Shown here one piece after another: positions 54,666-64,000 of a stretch of 64,000 nt of DNA. Both the position numbers and the translations under genes were made by a program. Under the pieces are notes generated by a model. It worked only from the letters and a program-made list of their open reading frames with translations. It had not been told where the DNA came from and made no database searches. Source of the stretch: Rickettsiella grylli (GTDB lineage Bacteria; Pseudomonadota; Gammaproteobacteria; Diplorickettsiales; Diplorickettsiaceae); the NCBI RefSeq assembly GCF_000168295.1, contig NZ_AAQJ02000001.1:124001-188000 (forward strand). The letters run 5' to 3'. Every line of letters begins with the position of its first letter. Within the stretch, counting starts at the first letter, position 1.

Positions 54666-55641
54666 AATATCGTTAATCGAAGCGATTACACAAGCGTTAG
54701 CCTATGAAATGTCGGTTGATAGAGACGTTGTTTTATTGGGTGAAGATATTGGGCAAAATGGCGGAGTATTTAGAGCAACGGCGGAATTGTTTAAAAAATT
54801 TGGTGAAGATCGTGTTTTAGATACACCTTTGGCAGAGTCCATGATAGCGGGTCTTACCATCGGTATGGCAACACAAGGTTTAAAACCGGTTGCTGAATTT
54901 CAATTTATGGGATTTAGTTATCCTGCGCTGAATCACATTATCAATCACGCGGCTCGGTTTCGTAATCGCACGCGTGGGCGATTGCATTGTCCTTTAGTAT
55001 TTCGTATGCCTTATGGCGCGGGTATTCATGCGCCTGAACATCACTCTGAAAGCACTGAAGCACTCTATGCACATATTCCTGGGTTACGTGTGGTGATCCC
55101 TTCCTCGCCGGCACGCGCTTATGGTTTATTATTAGCTTCGATTCGTGATCCTGACCCGGTAATTTTCCTCGAGCCCACACGACTTTATCGTTTAAACAAG
55201 CAAAAAGTCCCCGATACAGGAAAAGCGTTACCCTTAAATCAAAGTTTTATTTTAAGAGAAGGGGATGCAATAACGTTGATTAGTTGGGGGGCCATGTTAC
55301 ATGAGACTTTACTCGTTGCGAATAAATTACACCAAGAAAAAGGATTGCACGCCGAAGTTATTGACGTCGCTACGATTAAACCATTAGATATTAATACACT
55401 TTTAGCATCTATAGAAAAAACAGGACGATGTATCGTGATCCATGAGGCAGCACGTTATTGTGGTGTAGGCGCAGAGATTGTTGCTCAATTGAGCGAAAAA
55501 GCGTTTCTTTTTTTACAAGCACCGTTACAGCGCGTGACTGGTTATGATGTAACGGTTCCTTATGCACAGTTAGAAGAATACTATTTACCCAGCGTAACGC
55601 GAATTTATAATGTGGTTGAGCAAACCGTGGAGTTTACATGA
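54658..55641 (+). CDS. 2-oxo acid dehydrogenase E1 beta subunit
   Basis: A 327-residue beta partner of the alpha subunit. The transketolase-like pyrimidine domain has LGEDIGQNGGVFRAT (about residues 26-40) with the ThDP glutamate, TPLAESMIAG, and EFQFMGF. The C-terminal domain contains HEAARYCGVGAEI. Size and sequence suit PdhB/BkdB. The start overlaps E1 alpha by eight bases and the stop overlaps E2 by four bases, so the three are translated as a coupled set. Confidence 0.93.
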   Translation: MSEISLIEAITQALAYEMSVDRDVVLLGEDIGQNGGVFRATAELFKKFGEDRVLDTPLAESMIAGLTIGMATQGLKPVAEFQFMGFSYPALNHIINHAARFRNRTRGRLHCPLVFRMPYGAGIHAPEHHSESTEALYAHIPGLRVVIPSSPARAYGLLLASIRDPDPVIFLEPTRLYRLNKQKVPDTGKALPLNQSFILREGDAITLISWGAMLHETLLVANKLHQEKGLHAEVIDVATIKPLDINTLLASIEKTGRCIVIHEAARYCGVGAEIVAQLSEKAFLFLQAPLQRVTGYDVTVPYAQLEEYYLPSVTRIYNVVEQTVEFT

Positions 55642-56798
55642 CGACGTTTCATTTACCTGATCTAGGTGAGGGCTTGCCTGATGCAGAAATTCGAGAATGG
55701 TACGTGAAGCGTAATGATTGGATTAACATCGGGGAACCGATGGTTGCGATGGAAACTGCAAAGGCAGTGGTGGATATTCCTGCGCCTTTTGGCGGCAGGG
55801 TGACTCAACTTTATGGTCAAGTGGGGGATATTATTAAAACAGGAGATGCCTTAATTGATATAGGCGAGGAAAGTTCAAAAACAAAAAAAAACGTTGAAAA
55901 AAATCAAGCGACGGTGGTTGGTCATTTGCAACAGAGAGACACCATTCTTGAAGAATCCCTTTCGAGCCATACGAAACAACAATCGGGGTCACACTTAAAA
56001 GTCATTAAAGCAACGCCTGCTATTCGGGCATTAGCAAAAAAATTTAAAATTAACTTAAATGACGTAAAAGGAACAGGTCCGGATGGACAGATTCTTGTCG
56101 ATGATATTGAAAGAAAAATCAAAGAAAAATCGGATCAAAACGTTTCATCAGCGAATGTAGGCGACCCCGGTTATGAACCGTTGCGTGGTGTTCGTCGCAC
56201 AATGGCAATCGTCATGAAACAATCGCATCACTCTATTGTACCTGTAACCCTCGTTGACGATGCGGATATCCATGCTTGGCCAGAAAAAACGGATATTACC
56301 TTACGACTTATTCGTGCGATTATGACGGCTTGTCAACGTGAACCGCGACTGAATGCATGGTTTGATGAATCACAGTTCGCATTACGTCAGCATCATCAGA
56401 TTGATTTAGGGATTGCAATGGATGCGCCGGAGGGTTTATTTGTTCCCGTTATAAAAAATATTGCACAAGAAAGTGCTGTTAATCTCAGAAAAACAATTGA
56501 TAAATTGAAAGCTGAAGTAAAAAATCGTACGATTTCACCGGATGCGTTAATAGGGCCAACCTTCGTACTTTCTAATATAGGCATTTTTGCAGGCCGTTAT
56601 GCCACACCGATTATTATTCCGCCTTTGGTGGCTATTTTAGCCGTTGGACGAATGAATGAAAAAGTTGTTTCTCTGCAAGGGAAAATCAGCACCCATAAAC
56701 AATTGCCTTTGTCATTAACGGTGGATCATCGGGTGATTACAGGAGGTGAGGCTGCCCGATTTTTGTCAGCTTTATTGATTGATTTACAAGCTGCGTGA
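55638..56798 (+). CDS. 2-oxo acid dehydrogenase E2 (dihydrolipoamide acyltransferase)
   Basis: A 386-residue acyltransferase. It has one lipoyl domain (about 1-78, lipoyl-lysine K42 in METAKAVVDIPAP), a flexible charged linker and the peripheral subunit-binding domain (KATPAIRALAKKFKI, about 124 on). The catalytic domain has the active-site motif LTVDHRVITGG (about 354-364). A single lipoyl domain is the branched-chain/Gram-positive form. No E3 gene follows; it must be elsewhere. Confidence 0.94.
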   Translation: MTTFHLPDLGEGLPDAEIREWYVKRNDWINIGEPMVAMETAKAVVDIPAPFGGRVTQLYGQVGDIIKTGDALIDIGEESSKTKKNVEKNQATVVGHLQQRDTILEESLSSHTKQQSGSHLKVIKATPAIRALAKKFKINLNDVKGTGPDGQILVDDIERKIKEKSDQNVSSANVGDPGYEPLRGVRRTMAIVMKQSHHSIVPVTLVDDADIHAWPEKTDITLRLIRAIMTACQREPRLNAWFDESQFALRQHHQIDLGIAMDAPEGLFVPVIKNIAQESAVNLRKTIDKLKAEVKNRTISPDALIGPTFVLSNIGIFAGRYATPIIIPPLVAILAVGRMNEKVVSLQGKISTHKQLPLSLTVDHRVITGGEAARFLSALLIDLQAA

Positions 56799-56804
56799 AT
56801 TGAA

Positions 56805-57614
56805 ATGAGCTTATCATTCAAAACACGTAAACGATTTGGTCAACATTTTCTGCATGAACGCACGATTATTGACAAAATTATACACGCGATAGCACCCAAA
56901 AAAACGGATTCTATGATTGAGATAGGTCCTGGTTTGGGCGCTTTAACCGAACAACTCGTACCTCTTGTTCACTATTTAATAGCAATCGAACTGGATAAAA
57001 ATCTCATTCCTTTATTAGAGGAAAAATGCGTAGGCTTGGGCGAATTCATGATTCTCCAAGGGGATGTGTTAAACGTTGATTTTCGTACGTTAACAAAAAT
57101 TAAATGTCGATGGCGTGTGGTAGGAAATCTTCCTTACAATATTTCGACGCCTCTATTGTTTCATTGTATTAATCACGTGAGTAACATTCAAGACATGCAT
57201 TTTATGCTGCAAAAAGAAGTCGCTGACAGAATTAACGCACAGCCCGGACAATCCAGTTATGGCCGCTTGAGTGTCATGATTCAATATTATTGTCAGGTTG
57301 AAAAATTGTTTAATGTAAAACCAGGCGCTTTTCGACCACCACCCAAAGTAGATTCTGCTGTGATTCGGCTAATACCTTATCGAAAATTGCCCCACAAAGC
57401 CAAATCGTCGTTACTATTTGCAGAAATCGTTAAAAATGCATTTAATCATCGACGAAAAATGTTACGTAATAATCTATCGTATTGCTTGCAAGAACACGAT
57501 TTCGAACAACTAGGTATTCGTTCAAGTGTGCGGCCCGAGCAATTGGCAGTCAATGATTATGTTAAATTAGCTAATTTTGTGATAATCAAAAACGAACTCG
57601 AAAAAAATAATTAA
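56805..57614 (+). CDS. rsmA: 16S rRNA dimethyladenosine transferase KsgA
   Basis: A 269-residue methyltransferase that dimethylates the two adjacent adenosines (A1518/A1519) near the 3' end of 16S rRNA. It shows FGQHFLHE at residues 11-18 (KRFGQHFL pattern), the SAM motif IEIGPGLGALTEQL, NLPYNIS (motif IV, about 107-113) and the C-terminal RPPPKVDSAVIRL. It begins six bases after the E2 stop, so it is read through from that operon. Confidence 0.95.
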   Translation: MSLSFKTRKRFGQHFLHERTIIDKIIHAIAPKKTDSMIEIGPGLGALTEQLVPLVHYLIAIELDKNLIPLLEEKCVGLGEFMILQGDVLNVDFRTLTKIKCRWRVVGNLPYNISTPLLFHCINHVSNIQDMHFMLQKEVADRINAQPGQSSYGRLSVMIQYYCQVEKLFNVKPGAFRPPPKVDSAVIRLIPYRKLPHKAKSSLLFAEIVKNAFNHRRKMLRNNLSYCLQEHDFEQLGIRSSVRPEQLAVNDYVKLANFVIIKNELEKNN

Positions 57615-57631
57615 CGTTTTGTTAAAAATAA

Positions 57632-57663
57632 CCAATCCCAGCTCAAAAAAATGAAATGGGATT
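57632..57663. terminator. Bidirectional terminator between ksgA and csbD
   Basis: CAATCCCA (57632-57639) pairs perfectly with TGGGATTG (57656-57663) across a 16-base loop between two convergent genes. On the minus strand the hairpin is followed by a TTATTTTT stretch, so it suits the csbD side best. Confidence 0.55.
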
Positions 57664-57677
57664 GATTTAAATAGAAA

Positions 57678-57887
57678 TTAGTGATGGTCTTTATGCTTAT
57701 TTAAAAATTCATGTAGCTCCCTTTGAGCTTGTTCTTTACTAATACCGTAACGCTCTTGAATTTTTCCAATTAATTTTTCTTTATCGCCATGTAATTGTTC
57801 CCAATCATCCGCAGTTAATTTTGCCCATTTTTCGCGGAGTTGGCCTTTGATCTGATTCCATTTCCCTTTAAGCTCTTCAGAATTCAT
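57678..57887 (-). CDS. CsbD-family stress protein
   Basis: A 69-residue protein of the CsbD/YjbJ type: MNSEELKGKWNQIKGQLREKW (given here as ELKGKWNQIKGQLREKW), then KLTADDWEQLHGDKEKLIGKIQ and KDHH at the end. These small hydrophilic proteins rise under general stress; their action is unknown. An AAGGAGAG ribosome-binding site stands before the ATG. Confidence 0.92.
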   Translation of the reverse strand: MNSEELKGKWNQIKGQLREKWAKLTADDWEQLHGDKEKLIGKIQERYGISKEQAQRELHEFLNKHKDHH

Positions 57888-58029
57888 CGTTACTCTCCTT
57901 GAGATAAAAATTAAAAAGCCACGATCATTTTTTATTGCTCAGTATAGCCTAAGCCCGTAGACAATCAAGCCTGTAAAATCCATCATTAAATTGTAGTCCA
58001 ATGAACTGGATAGAAATTTATTCTCAATT

Positions 58030-58785
58030 TTAAGTGTTTTTCTTTACGTCAATCAGGTGAATCGTAAATACAAGTGTTTGATTCGGTCCAATGGCTTTAT
58101 CAATACCATGTTCGCCATAAGCAAATTGTGGTGGGATAACAACTTGATAGGTCGCTCCAGGCTTCATTATCTTTAAAACTTCTATCCATCCTGGAATGAC
58201 ATTATTTAAAGGAAACGTGACCGGTTCTTTTGATTTTTCAAAAACAGTACCATGAATATCGCTTCCTGTATATTCTACTTTGACCAGGGATGTATCTGTG
58301 GGACGCTCGCCACTACCGGCTTGTATTATTTTATATTGGATTCCACTTTTCAAGGTGATAACGCCGGGTTTGATTTTATTAGCAGCCAAGAAAGCATCAC
58401 CTTGCTGTTTATTTTTAAGACTAAGATTTTTAAATTCAGCATGTCGCTTATTCATTAATTCTTGTTGAAAATTTTTCAAAATATCCGCCATCTGTGCTTG
58501 AGTTAATAAAAATTTTCCATTCATACCATCTGCTAACCCTTTTTCGAGAGCGATGGGATCAACCTGGATACCCTGTTCTTTAAAATTGACCGCTAAATCG
58601 GCGCCGATACTATAACTAATTTGGCCTTTTGCCGTTTTTAATAGCGGGGAATGACTGACTATCTTTGGAAAGTTTATAGGGGATTTCTGTTGATTAACCG
58701 TAAGGGGAGGGGTACTCTGTGCAGCCAATAAGTTTGGACTGATAAGTATGCCAGCCAGGACAGTCAATAGTGGTAATCTTGTCAT
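58030..58785 (-). CDS. FKBP-type peptidyl-prolyl isomerase (Mip-like)
   Basis: A 251-residue protein with a signal peptide (1-22, cut after LLAA), an N-terminal dimerisation and long-helix region (about 25-130) and a C-terminal FKBP domain (about 150-247, VKVEYTGSDIHGTVFEKS and YGEHGIDKAIGPNQTLVF). This is the layout of Mip/FkpA, the Legionella macrophage infectivity potentiator, a surface or periplasmic proline isomerase. An intracellular-growth role is known in Legionella and inferred here. It is divergent from mnmG. Confidence 0.9.
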   Translation of the reverse strand: MTRLPLLTVLAGILISPNLLAAQSTPPLTVNQQKSPINFPKIVSHSPLLKTAKGQISYSIGADLAVNFKEQGIQVDPIALEKGLADGMNGKFLLTQAQMADILKNFQQELMNKRHAEFKNLSLKNKQQGDAFLAANKIKPGVITLKSGIQYKIIQAGSGERPTDTSLVKVEYTGSDIHGTVFEKSKEPVTFPLNNVIPGWIEVLKIMKPGATYQVVIPPQFAYGEHGIDKAIGPNQTLVFTIHLIDVKKNT

Positions 58786-58877
58786 TGGATTTCCTCTTAA
58801 AAGACGGTATTAGAACCCAGTATATTGCCCGAATTTTTATTGGAAAACTATAGTTTATTGAAAATAATTTAAAAATT

Positions 58878-60743
58878 ATGCCATTTTCAACAAAATATGA
58901 TGTCATTATCGTCGGTGGAGGTCATGCGGGGACTGAAGCGGCTTTAGCTGCAGCACGTGTGGGCGCCTCGACTTTACTATTAACACATAATATTGAAACA
59001 TTAGGACAATTATCGTGTAACCCTTCTATTGGCGGAATTGGAAAAAGCCATTTAGTAAAAGAAGTGGATGCGTTAGGTGGGATTATGGCGCAGGCCGCTG
59101 ATTTAGCGGGAATACAATGGCGGACATTGAATGCGAGCAAAGGTCCTGCCGTTCGTGCAACCCGAGCACAGATGGACCGCAACCTCTATAAGCAAGCGAT
59201 ACGTAACGCTTTAGAAAATCAAGCTAATTTATTTATTTTTCAGCAAAGTGTGGATAATATCATCCTTCAATCGGATCGCATTGTGGGTGTGGTTACACAG
59301 ATGGGATTGCAATTTTATGCCCAGTCTGTGGTACTGACAGCAGGCACCTTTTTAGCAGGAAAAATTCATATCGGTTTGCAACAGGCCAACGGAGGGCGTG
59401 CGGGTGAACCGGCAGCAAATACGCTCGCTGAAAAATTACGTCAATTACCCTTTCGGGTTAAACGTTTAAAAACAGGGACGCCTCCGCGTCTCGATGGTCG
59501 AACCATTAATTATCAGGTTTTAGTCGAGCAGCCTAGCGATACGCCATTGCCTGTATTTTCTGACTTAGGAAATGTCAAACAACATCCGGAACAGCGGAGT
59601 TGTTTTATTACCTATACGAATGAAACCACACATACTATCATTCGTCACGGTTTAGATCGTTCGCCTCTTTATAGTGGTCTCATCGCTGGAGTAGGGCCTC
59701 GTTATTGTCCCTCTATTGAGGATAAAGTGGTTCGTTTTGCAGATAAATCTGCGCATCAAATTTTTCTTGAACCGGAGGGTCTGGATACACATGAGATTTA
59801 CCCGAATGGTATTTCGACCAGCCTTCCTTTTGACGTCCAATATGATTTAATTCATAGCATCGAAGGATTAGAACAGGCACATATTACACGCCCAGGTTAT
59901 GCGATAGAATATGATTTTTTTGATCCACGCGATCTGTTTCCTTCTTTAGAATCACGATTAATAGAAAATTTATTTTGCGCGGGCCAAGTGAATGGAACAA
60001 CAGGTTATGAGGAGGCCGCTGCACAGGGGCTGATTGCTGGTTTAAATGCGGCTTTAAAAGCCCAGGAAAAGTCAATGTGGTATCCACGTCGTAGTGAGGC
60101 TTATATGGGGGTATTAATTGATGATTTAATTACACAAGGCACACTCGAACCTTATCGAATGTTTACGAGTCGCGCCGAATATCGTTTACTATTGCGTGAA
60201 GATAATGCTGATTTACGTTTAAGTGAGGCAGCCTATAAATTAGGATTAATCGATGAATCTCGTTGGAAAAAAATGGATGATAAACGCTCTATTTTAGAAC
60301 AAGAACAACAACGGTTAAAACAAATTTTAATTAAACCCCATACCCCCTTAAGTACAGCAATAGAAGCCCAGTTAGGTCAAACGATAACACGTCATTATCG
60401 TCTTTCAGAATTATTAACACGACCTGAGTTAAATTACAGTCATTTAATGAATATTGAAGGTTTAGGCCCAGGCGTTATGGATGATGCGATTTCAAAACAA
60501 ATCGACATTCAAGCGAAATACCAAGGCTACATTGATAGGCAGTGTGCTGAAATTCAACGACAGTCGCGTTATGAAAATATTACTTTACCGCTTCATTTAG
60601 ATTATAACGCGGTTAAAGGGCTTTCAAATGAAGTGAGAGAGAAACTCATTCAATGTAGACCCTTAACCTTAGGTCAAGCTTCACGTATTCCTGGGATTAC
60701 ACCGGCCGCCATTTCCTTATTGTTGGTTCATATAAAAAAGTAA
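58878..60743 (+). CDS. mnmG: tRNA uridine-5-carboxymethylaminomethyl enzyme MnmG
   Basis: A 621-residue FAD protein that, with MnmE, modifies wobble uridine 34 of several tRNAs. The FAD motif GGGHAGTEA is at 13-21, then [14 protein letters not shown], the GTFLAG strand and [16 protein letters not shown] (about residue 371). The length is normal (about 629). It is followed by mfd after 16 bases, so the two may be co-transcribed. Confidence 0.96.
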   Translation: MPFSTKYDVIIVGGGHAGTEAALAAARVGASTLLLTHNIETLGQLSCNPSIGGIGKSHLVKEVDALGGIMAQAADLAGIQWRTLNASKGPAVRATRAQMDRNLYKQAIRNALENQANLFIFQQSVDNIILQSDRIVGVVTQMGLQFYAQSVVLTAGTFLAGKIHIGLQQANGGRAGEPAANTLAEKLRQLPFRVKRLKTGTPPRLDGRTINYQVLVEQPSDTPLPVFSDLGNVKQHPEQRSCFITYTNETTHTIIRHGLDRSPLYSGLIAGVGPRYCPSIEDKVVRFADKSAHQIFLEPEGLDTHEIYPNGISTSLPFDVQYDLIHSIEGLEQAHITRPGYAIEYDFFDPRDLFPSLESRLIENLFCAGQVNGTTGYEEAAAQGLIAGLNAALKAQEKSMWYPRRSEAYMGVLIDDLITQGTLEPYRMFTSRAEYRLLLREDNADLRLSEAAYKLGLIDESRWKKMDDKRSILEQEQQRLKQILIKPHTPLSTAIEAQLGQTITRHYRLSELLTRPELNYSHLMNIEGLGPGVMDDAISKQIDIQAKYQGYIDRQCAEIQRQSRYENITLPLHLDYNAVKGLSNEVREKLIQCRPLTLGQASRIPGITPAAISLLLVHIKK

Positions 60744-60759
60744 AATACACTAATTCTTT

Positions 60760-63700
60760 ATGTCTATTTCTCAATTTTTAAAGTTATCCGTACCGACCGA
60801 GCCGGGTCAACAGCTGTATTTAAGCGGTCTACAAGACGACAGTTTGGCGTTTGCTGTTCATCAATTCGCTGAACGTTATGATGGTGTGATTTTAGTGCTG
60901 ACACCAGACAATCCAATGACAAACCGGTTAGCAGCGGCTTTAAAATTTTTCTCACCGGATGAAACGATTCTGCATTTTCCAGATTGGGAAACATTACCGT
61001 ATGATCATTTTTCGCCACATGAAGATATTATTTCACAAAGACTTCTCACCTTAGCGAAACTGCAGGATGTGGCGCGCGCGATACTCTTGGTGCCTGTGAC
61101 GACCTTAATGCAACGCATTGCGCCTTTAAACTATATTCAAGCGACGACTCTCTCTCTGGCTTGCGGTGAAAAAAAATCGATAGAAATCATACGTAAAAAT
61201 TTACAATTAGGAGGTTATCACAGCGTATCGCAAGTGGGTGCGCGCGGTGAATTTGCAAGTCGTGGATCGATTTTAGATATTTTTCCGATGGGTAGTGAGT
61301 TACCTTACCGGATTGATTTTGTTGACGATGAGATTGATAGCCTTCGTTATTTTGATCCGGATACACAACGTTCTATAAAAAAAATAGAAAAAATACAGTT
61401 ACTTCCTGCGCGTGAATTTCCTTTATCCGCGTCTGCAATCCACTTTTTTCGTCAACAGTGGCGAGAAAATTTTGTCGGTAATCCTTTAAACTGCCCTTTG
61501 TATGAAGCGGTCAGCGAAGGACGTGTACTGGCTGGGATAGAATATTATTTGCCATTATTTTTTCAAAAAACAGCATTATTACTCGATTATTTACCAAATA
61601 AAGCGTTCATCTTATCGGTTAATGAAGTTCATGATGCGGCTGAAAATTTTTGGAAAGAAATAAATGAGCGTTATGAACAACTGAGATATGATAGAGAACG
61701 CCCCCTATTACCACCACACGATATTTATGTCGATGTTCATGCATTGTTCGCTCGATTAAAGGAATTTCCAAAGGTTTCGTTGGATCAAAAATCGAAAGAA
61801 CGAGCGGATCCTTATCATGCAGCCGTTAAGAAGTTTCCGAATTTAATGATTGATCATCGGCGTGAAGAACCTTTAGAGCGTTTAAATACTTTTTTAAATG
61901 AATTTCTAAAGAATCCAGAGGCACGTGTTTTATTTTGCGCAGAGAGTGCAGGTCGTAGAGAAGTCCTATTCGATTTGCTCAATCAATTACCTATTCAAGT
62001 CCATCGTTGTGGAACGTGGAAAGAATTTATCCATTCTTCAAGCCGAGTGAATATCATTGTTGCACCCTTAGAAGAGGGTTTTTATCTGGATACCCCCCCC
62101 TGGGCATTGATGACGGAAGGGTTATTATTGGGTAATCACGTTATCCAAAAGCGCCGCACTCGATCAAAAGCCCTCGATTCACGGACCATTATTCGAAATT
62201 TAGCAGAATTAACAGAAGGAAGTCCCGTTGTTCATACCGATCATGGTGTAGGACGTTATCGAGGGTTACAACATCTTAAAATAGATGACAAGGAAAATGA
62301 ATTTTTGATCGTGGAGTATGCTGCAAAGGCTAAATTATATGTTCCTGTTTCTTCGCTTCATTTAATTAGTCGTTATAGTGGGAATGATAGTGAGCAGGCT
62401 CCTTTACATCAATTAGGTTCTGAACAATGGGAAAAAGCGAAGCGTAAAGCGGCCGAAGCATTACGGGATGTCGCGTGTGAATTACTGGATAGTTATGCTC
62501 GGCGCGCAGCCAGTAAGGGTTACGCTTTTCATATGCCAGAGGAGGATTACCAAGCATTTGCTGCACAATTTCCCTTTACAGAAACACAGGATCAAGCACA
62601 AGCCATTCAACAGGTTATTCAGGATATGACTTCAGAACGTGCTATGGATCGATTAGTGTGTGGCGACGTTGGTTTCGGTAAAACGGAAGTTGCTATGCGC
62701 GCAGCGTTTTTAGCAGTTCATTCTAACAAGCAAGTCGCACTATTAGTACCGACGACTTTATTAGCACAACAACATTATCAAAATTTTTGCGATCGTTTTG
62801 CTGAATGGCCTGTACACGTTGAAATGATTTCTCGTTTTCGGAGTATCGCATCACAGAAAAAAATTTTAGAACGTTTGCAACAGGGAAAAATTGATATTTT
62901 GGTGGGGACACACAAATTGTTAAGCAAAGAATTAAAATTTCCTCGATTGGGATTATTGATTATCGATGAAGAACATCGTTTTGGTGTACAACAAAAAGAA
63001 CGTTTAAAAGCATTGCGTGCTCAAGTCGATATTTTAAGTTTAACAGCCACACCTATTCCGCGTACTTTAAATATGGCTTTGTCAGGATTACGTGAATTAT
63101 CGATTATTGCGACGCCTCCTGCGCGACGTTTATCGATCAAAACGTTTGTGCAGCAGCGTAATACCCGATTAATTCGTGAAGCGATTTTACGTGAATTATT
63201 TCGCGGAGGACAAGTTTATTTTTTACATAACCAAGTCGATAGTATTGAAAAAGTGGCAAGGGAATTAGAAGCGTTAGTGCCTGAAGCACGTATTCAAGTC
63301 GCGCATGGCCAATTACGTGAAAGCCAACTTGAGCGAGTGATGGCTGATTTTTATCATCAACGTTTTAACGTATTACTCTGTACCACTATTATTGAGAGTG
63401 GAATCGATGTCCCATCGGCGAACACCATTATCATTGATCGTGCCGATAAATTTGGTTTAGCACAACTTCATCAATTACGGGGTCGTGTAGGACGATCTCA
63501 TCATCAAGCGTATGCGTATTTAATGACTCCCCCTCCAGAAATGATAACCGCTGATGCAATGAAACGTTTAGAAGCGTTTATTTCTTTAGAAGATTTGGGT
63601 GCAGGGTTTAGTTTAGCGATGCATGATCTGGAGATTCGAGGGGCAGGTGAAGTATTAGGTGAACAACAAAGTGGTAATATGCAATCCATCGGGTTTTCAC

Positions 63701-64000
63701 TGTATATGGAATTGCTCGAACAGACGGTTGATGCATTAAAATCTGGAAAAGAACCTTCGCTTAAATCGCTCAATCAAACGTTAGAAATGGATTTGCAGGT
63801 TGCTGCATTGATTCCAGAAAATTATTTACCCGATGTGCATATGCGTTTAGTGCTCTATAAACGGATCGCGCATGCCAAAACTGAACAAGAATTAGAGCAC
63901 TTGCAAGTAGAAATGATCGATCGTTTCGGATTATTGCCAGAAACGTTGAAAAATTTATTCCGATTAAGCGAACTAAAATTACAGGCACAAAAAATAGGTA
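60760..64000 (+). CDS. mfd: Transcription-repair coupling factor Mfd, 3' end beyond window
   Basis: The frame from the ATG at 60760 runs to the window end (1080 codons of about 1150), so only the C-terminus is missing. It shows the UvrB-like N-terminal module (FPDWETLPYDHFSP, ASRGSILDIFP), the RNA-polymerase-interacting region (VHTDHGVGRYRG), the translocase Walker A GDVGFGKTEVA at about 633, DEEHRFGV at about 735, QLRGRVGRS and the TRG-like EIRGAGEVLGEQQSG. Mfd removes stalled RNA polymerase at DNA lesions and recruits UvrA. No frameshift was noticed. Confidence 0.96.
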   Translation, partial: MSISQFLKLSVPTEPGQQLYLSGLQDDSLAFAVHQFAERYDGVILVLTPDNPMTNRLAAALKFFSPDETILHFPDWETLPYDHFSPHEDIISQRLLTLAKLQDVARAILLVPVTTLMQRIAPLNYIQATTLSLACGEKKSIEIIRKNLQLGGYHSVSQVGARGEFASRGSILDIFPMGSELPYRIDFVDDEIDSLRYFDPDTQRSIKKIEKIQLLPAREFPLSASAIHFFRQQWRENFVGNPLNCPLYEAVSEGRVLAGIEYYLPLFFQKTALLLDYLPNKAFILSVNEVHDAAENFWKEINERYEQLRYDRERPLLPPHDIYVDVHALFARLKEFPKVSLDQKSKERADPYHAAVKKFPNLMIDHRREEPLERLNTFLNEFLKNPEARVLFCAESAGRREVLFDLLNQLPIQVHRCGTWKEFIHSSSRVNIIVAPLEEGFYLDTPPWALMTEGLLLGNHVIQKRRTRSKALDSRTIIRNLAELTEGSPVVHTDHGVGRYRGLQHLKIDDKENEFLIVEYAAKAKLYVPVSSLHLISRYSGNDSEQAPLHQLGSEQWEKAKRKAAEALRDVACELLDSYARRAASKGYAFHMPEEDYQAFAAQFPFTETQDQAQAIQQVIQDMTSERAMDRLVCGDVGFGKTEVAMRAAFLAVHSNKQVALLVPTTLLAQQHYQNFCDRFAEWPVHVEMISRFRSIASQKKILERLQQGKIDILVGTHKLLSKELKFPRLGLLIIDEEHRFGVQQKERLKALRAQVDILSLTATPIPRTLNMALSGLRELSIIATPPARRLSIKTFVQQRNTRLIREAILRELFRGGQVYFLHNQVDSIEKVARELEALVPEARIQVAHGQLRESQLERVMADFYHQRFNVLLCTTIIESGIDVPSANTIIIDRADKFGLAQLHQLRGRVGRSHHQAYAYLMTPPPEMITADAMKRLEAFISLEDLGAGFSLAMHDLEIRGAGEVLGEQQSGNMQSIGFSLYMELLEQTVDALKSGKEPSLKSLNQTLEMDLQVAALIPENYLPDVHMRLVLYKRIAHAKTEQELEHLQVEMIDRFGLLPETLKNLFRLSELKLQAQKIG

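Overview
The window looks like a chromosomal segment of a low-GC, host-associated gammaproteobacterium of the Legionellales, most like Rickettsiella or a close relative (Diplorickettsia/Coxiella side). The reasons are an AT-rich composition with gammaproteobacterial housekeeping genes (mutS, priA, mfd, ileS-lspA, waaC, pssA, psd, mnmG), a LbtA/LbtB-like siderophore pair as in Legionella, a Mip-like FKBP, an ankyrin-repeat protein with an F-box-like tail, and an XYP-type cyclodipeptide synthase (a Rickettsiella grylli member of that subfamily is known from the literature). Assignment to genus is inference.

Layout. 1-8.5 kb: a membrane protein of unknown function, rsmJ and a second methyltransferase, hisC, coaX, a YdcF/ElyC-like protein, then a two-gene siderophore operon (IucA/IucC-type synthetase plus MFS exporter) and a GtrA-like protein. 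8.5-22.7 kb is an accessory region. It holds the wreck of an FkbH-like HAD gene, an intact cyclodipeptide synthase (CDPS), a PAS histidine kinase cut by an IS256-family element, a decayed polymorphic nuclease-toxin gene with a DUF4304-like putative immunity gene, a dead response regulator, and a four-gene operon (PAS histidine kinase, CheY-like regulator, O-methyltransferase with a poly-A frameshift, alpha-oxoamine-synthase-like PLP enzyme). It ends in an IS graveyard (IS630, ISL3 and IS3 fragments) around a tRNA-Thr(CGT). 22.8-27.9 kb: three minus-strand genes that look like a multi-subunit alpha-helical pore-forming toxin of the XaxAB/YaxAB/HBL type, then a nine-repeat ankyrin protein.

28.2-64 kb is mostly conserved chromosome: a type IV pilin, ileS-lspA-APC permease-lytic transglycosylase-waaC-priA-sdaA on the plus strand; pssA-mutS, folB-like, gloB, a YciA-like thioesterase and psd on the minus strand; a FAD monooxygenase, a secreted glycosidase-like protein and a large multi-spanning membrane protein; then cca, a leucine dehydrogenase-like gene leading an E1alpha-E1beta-E2 keto-acid dehydrogenase operon, ksgA, csbD, mip-like, mnmG, and mfd running off the end.

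The strongest candidate for an undescribed system is the 8.9-21.4 kb region. A tRNA-dependent cyclodipeptide synthase and a two-component/O-methyltransferase/PLP-synthase operon sit in one accessory block, which suggests small-molecule synthesis tied to PAS-domain signalling, loosely like the Legionella Lqs arrangement. The second candidate is the toxin trio, in which two paralogous long subunits differ by loss of the membrane hairpin. All functional links are inferred from sequence and context only.
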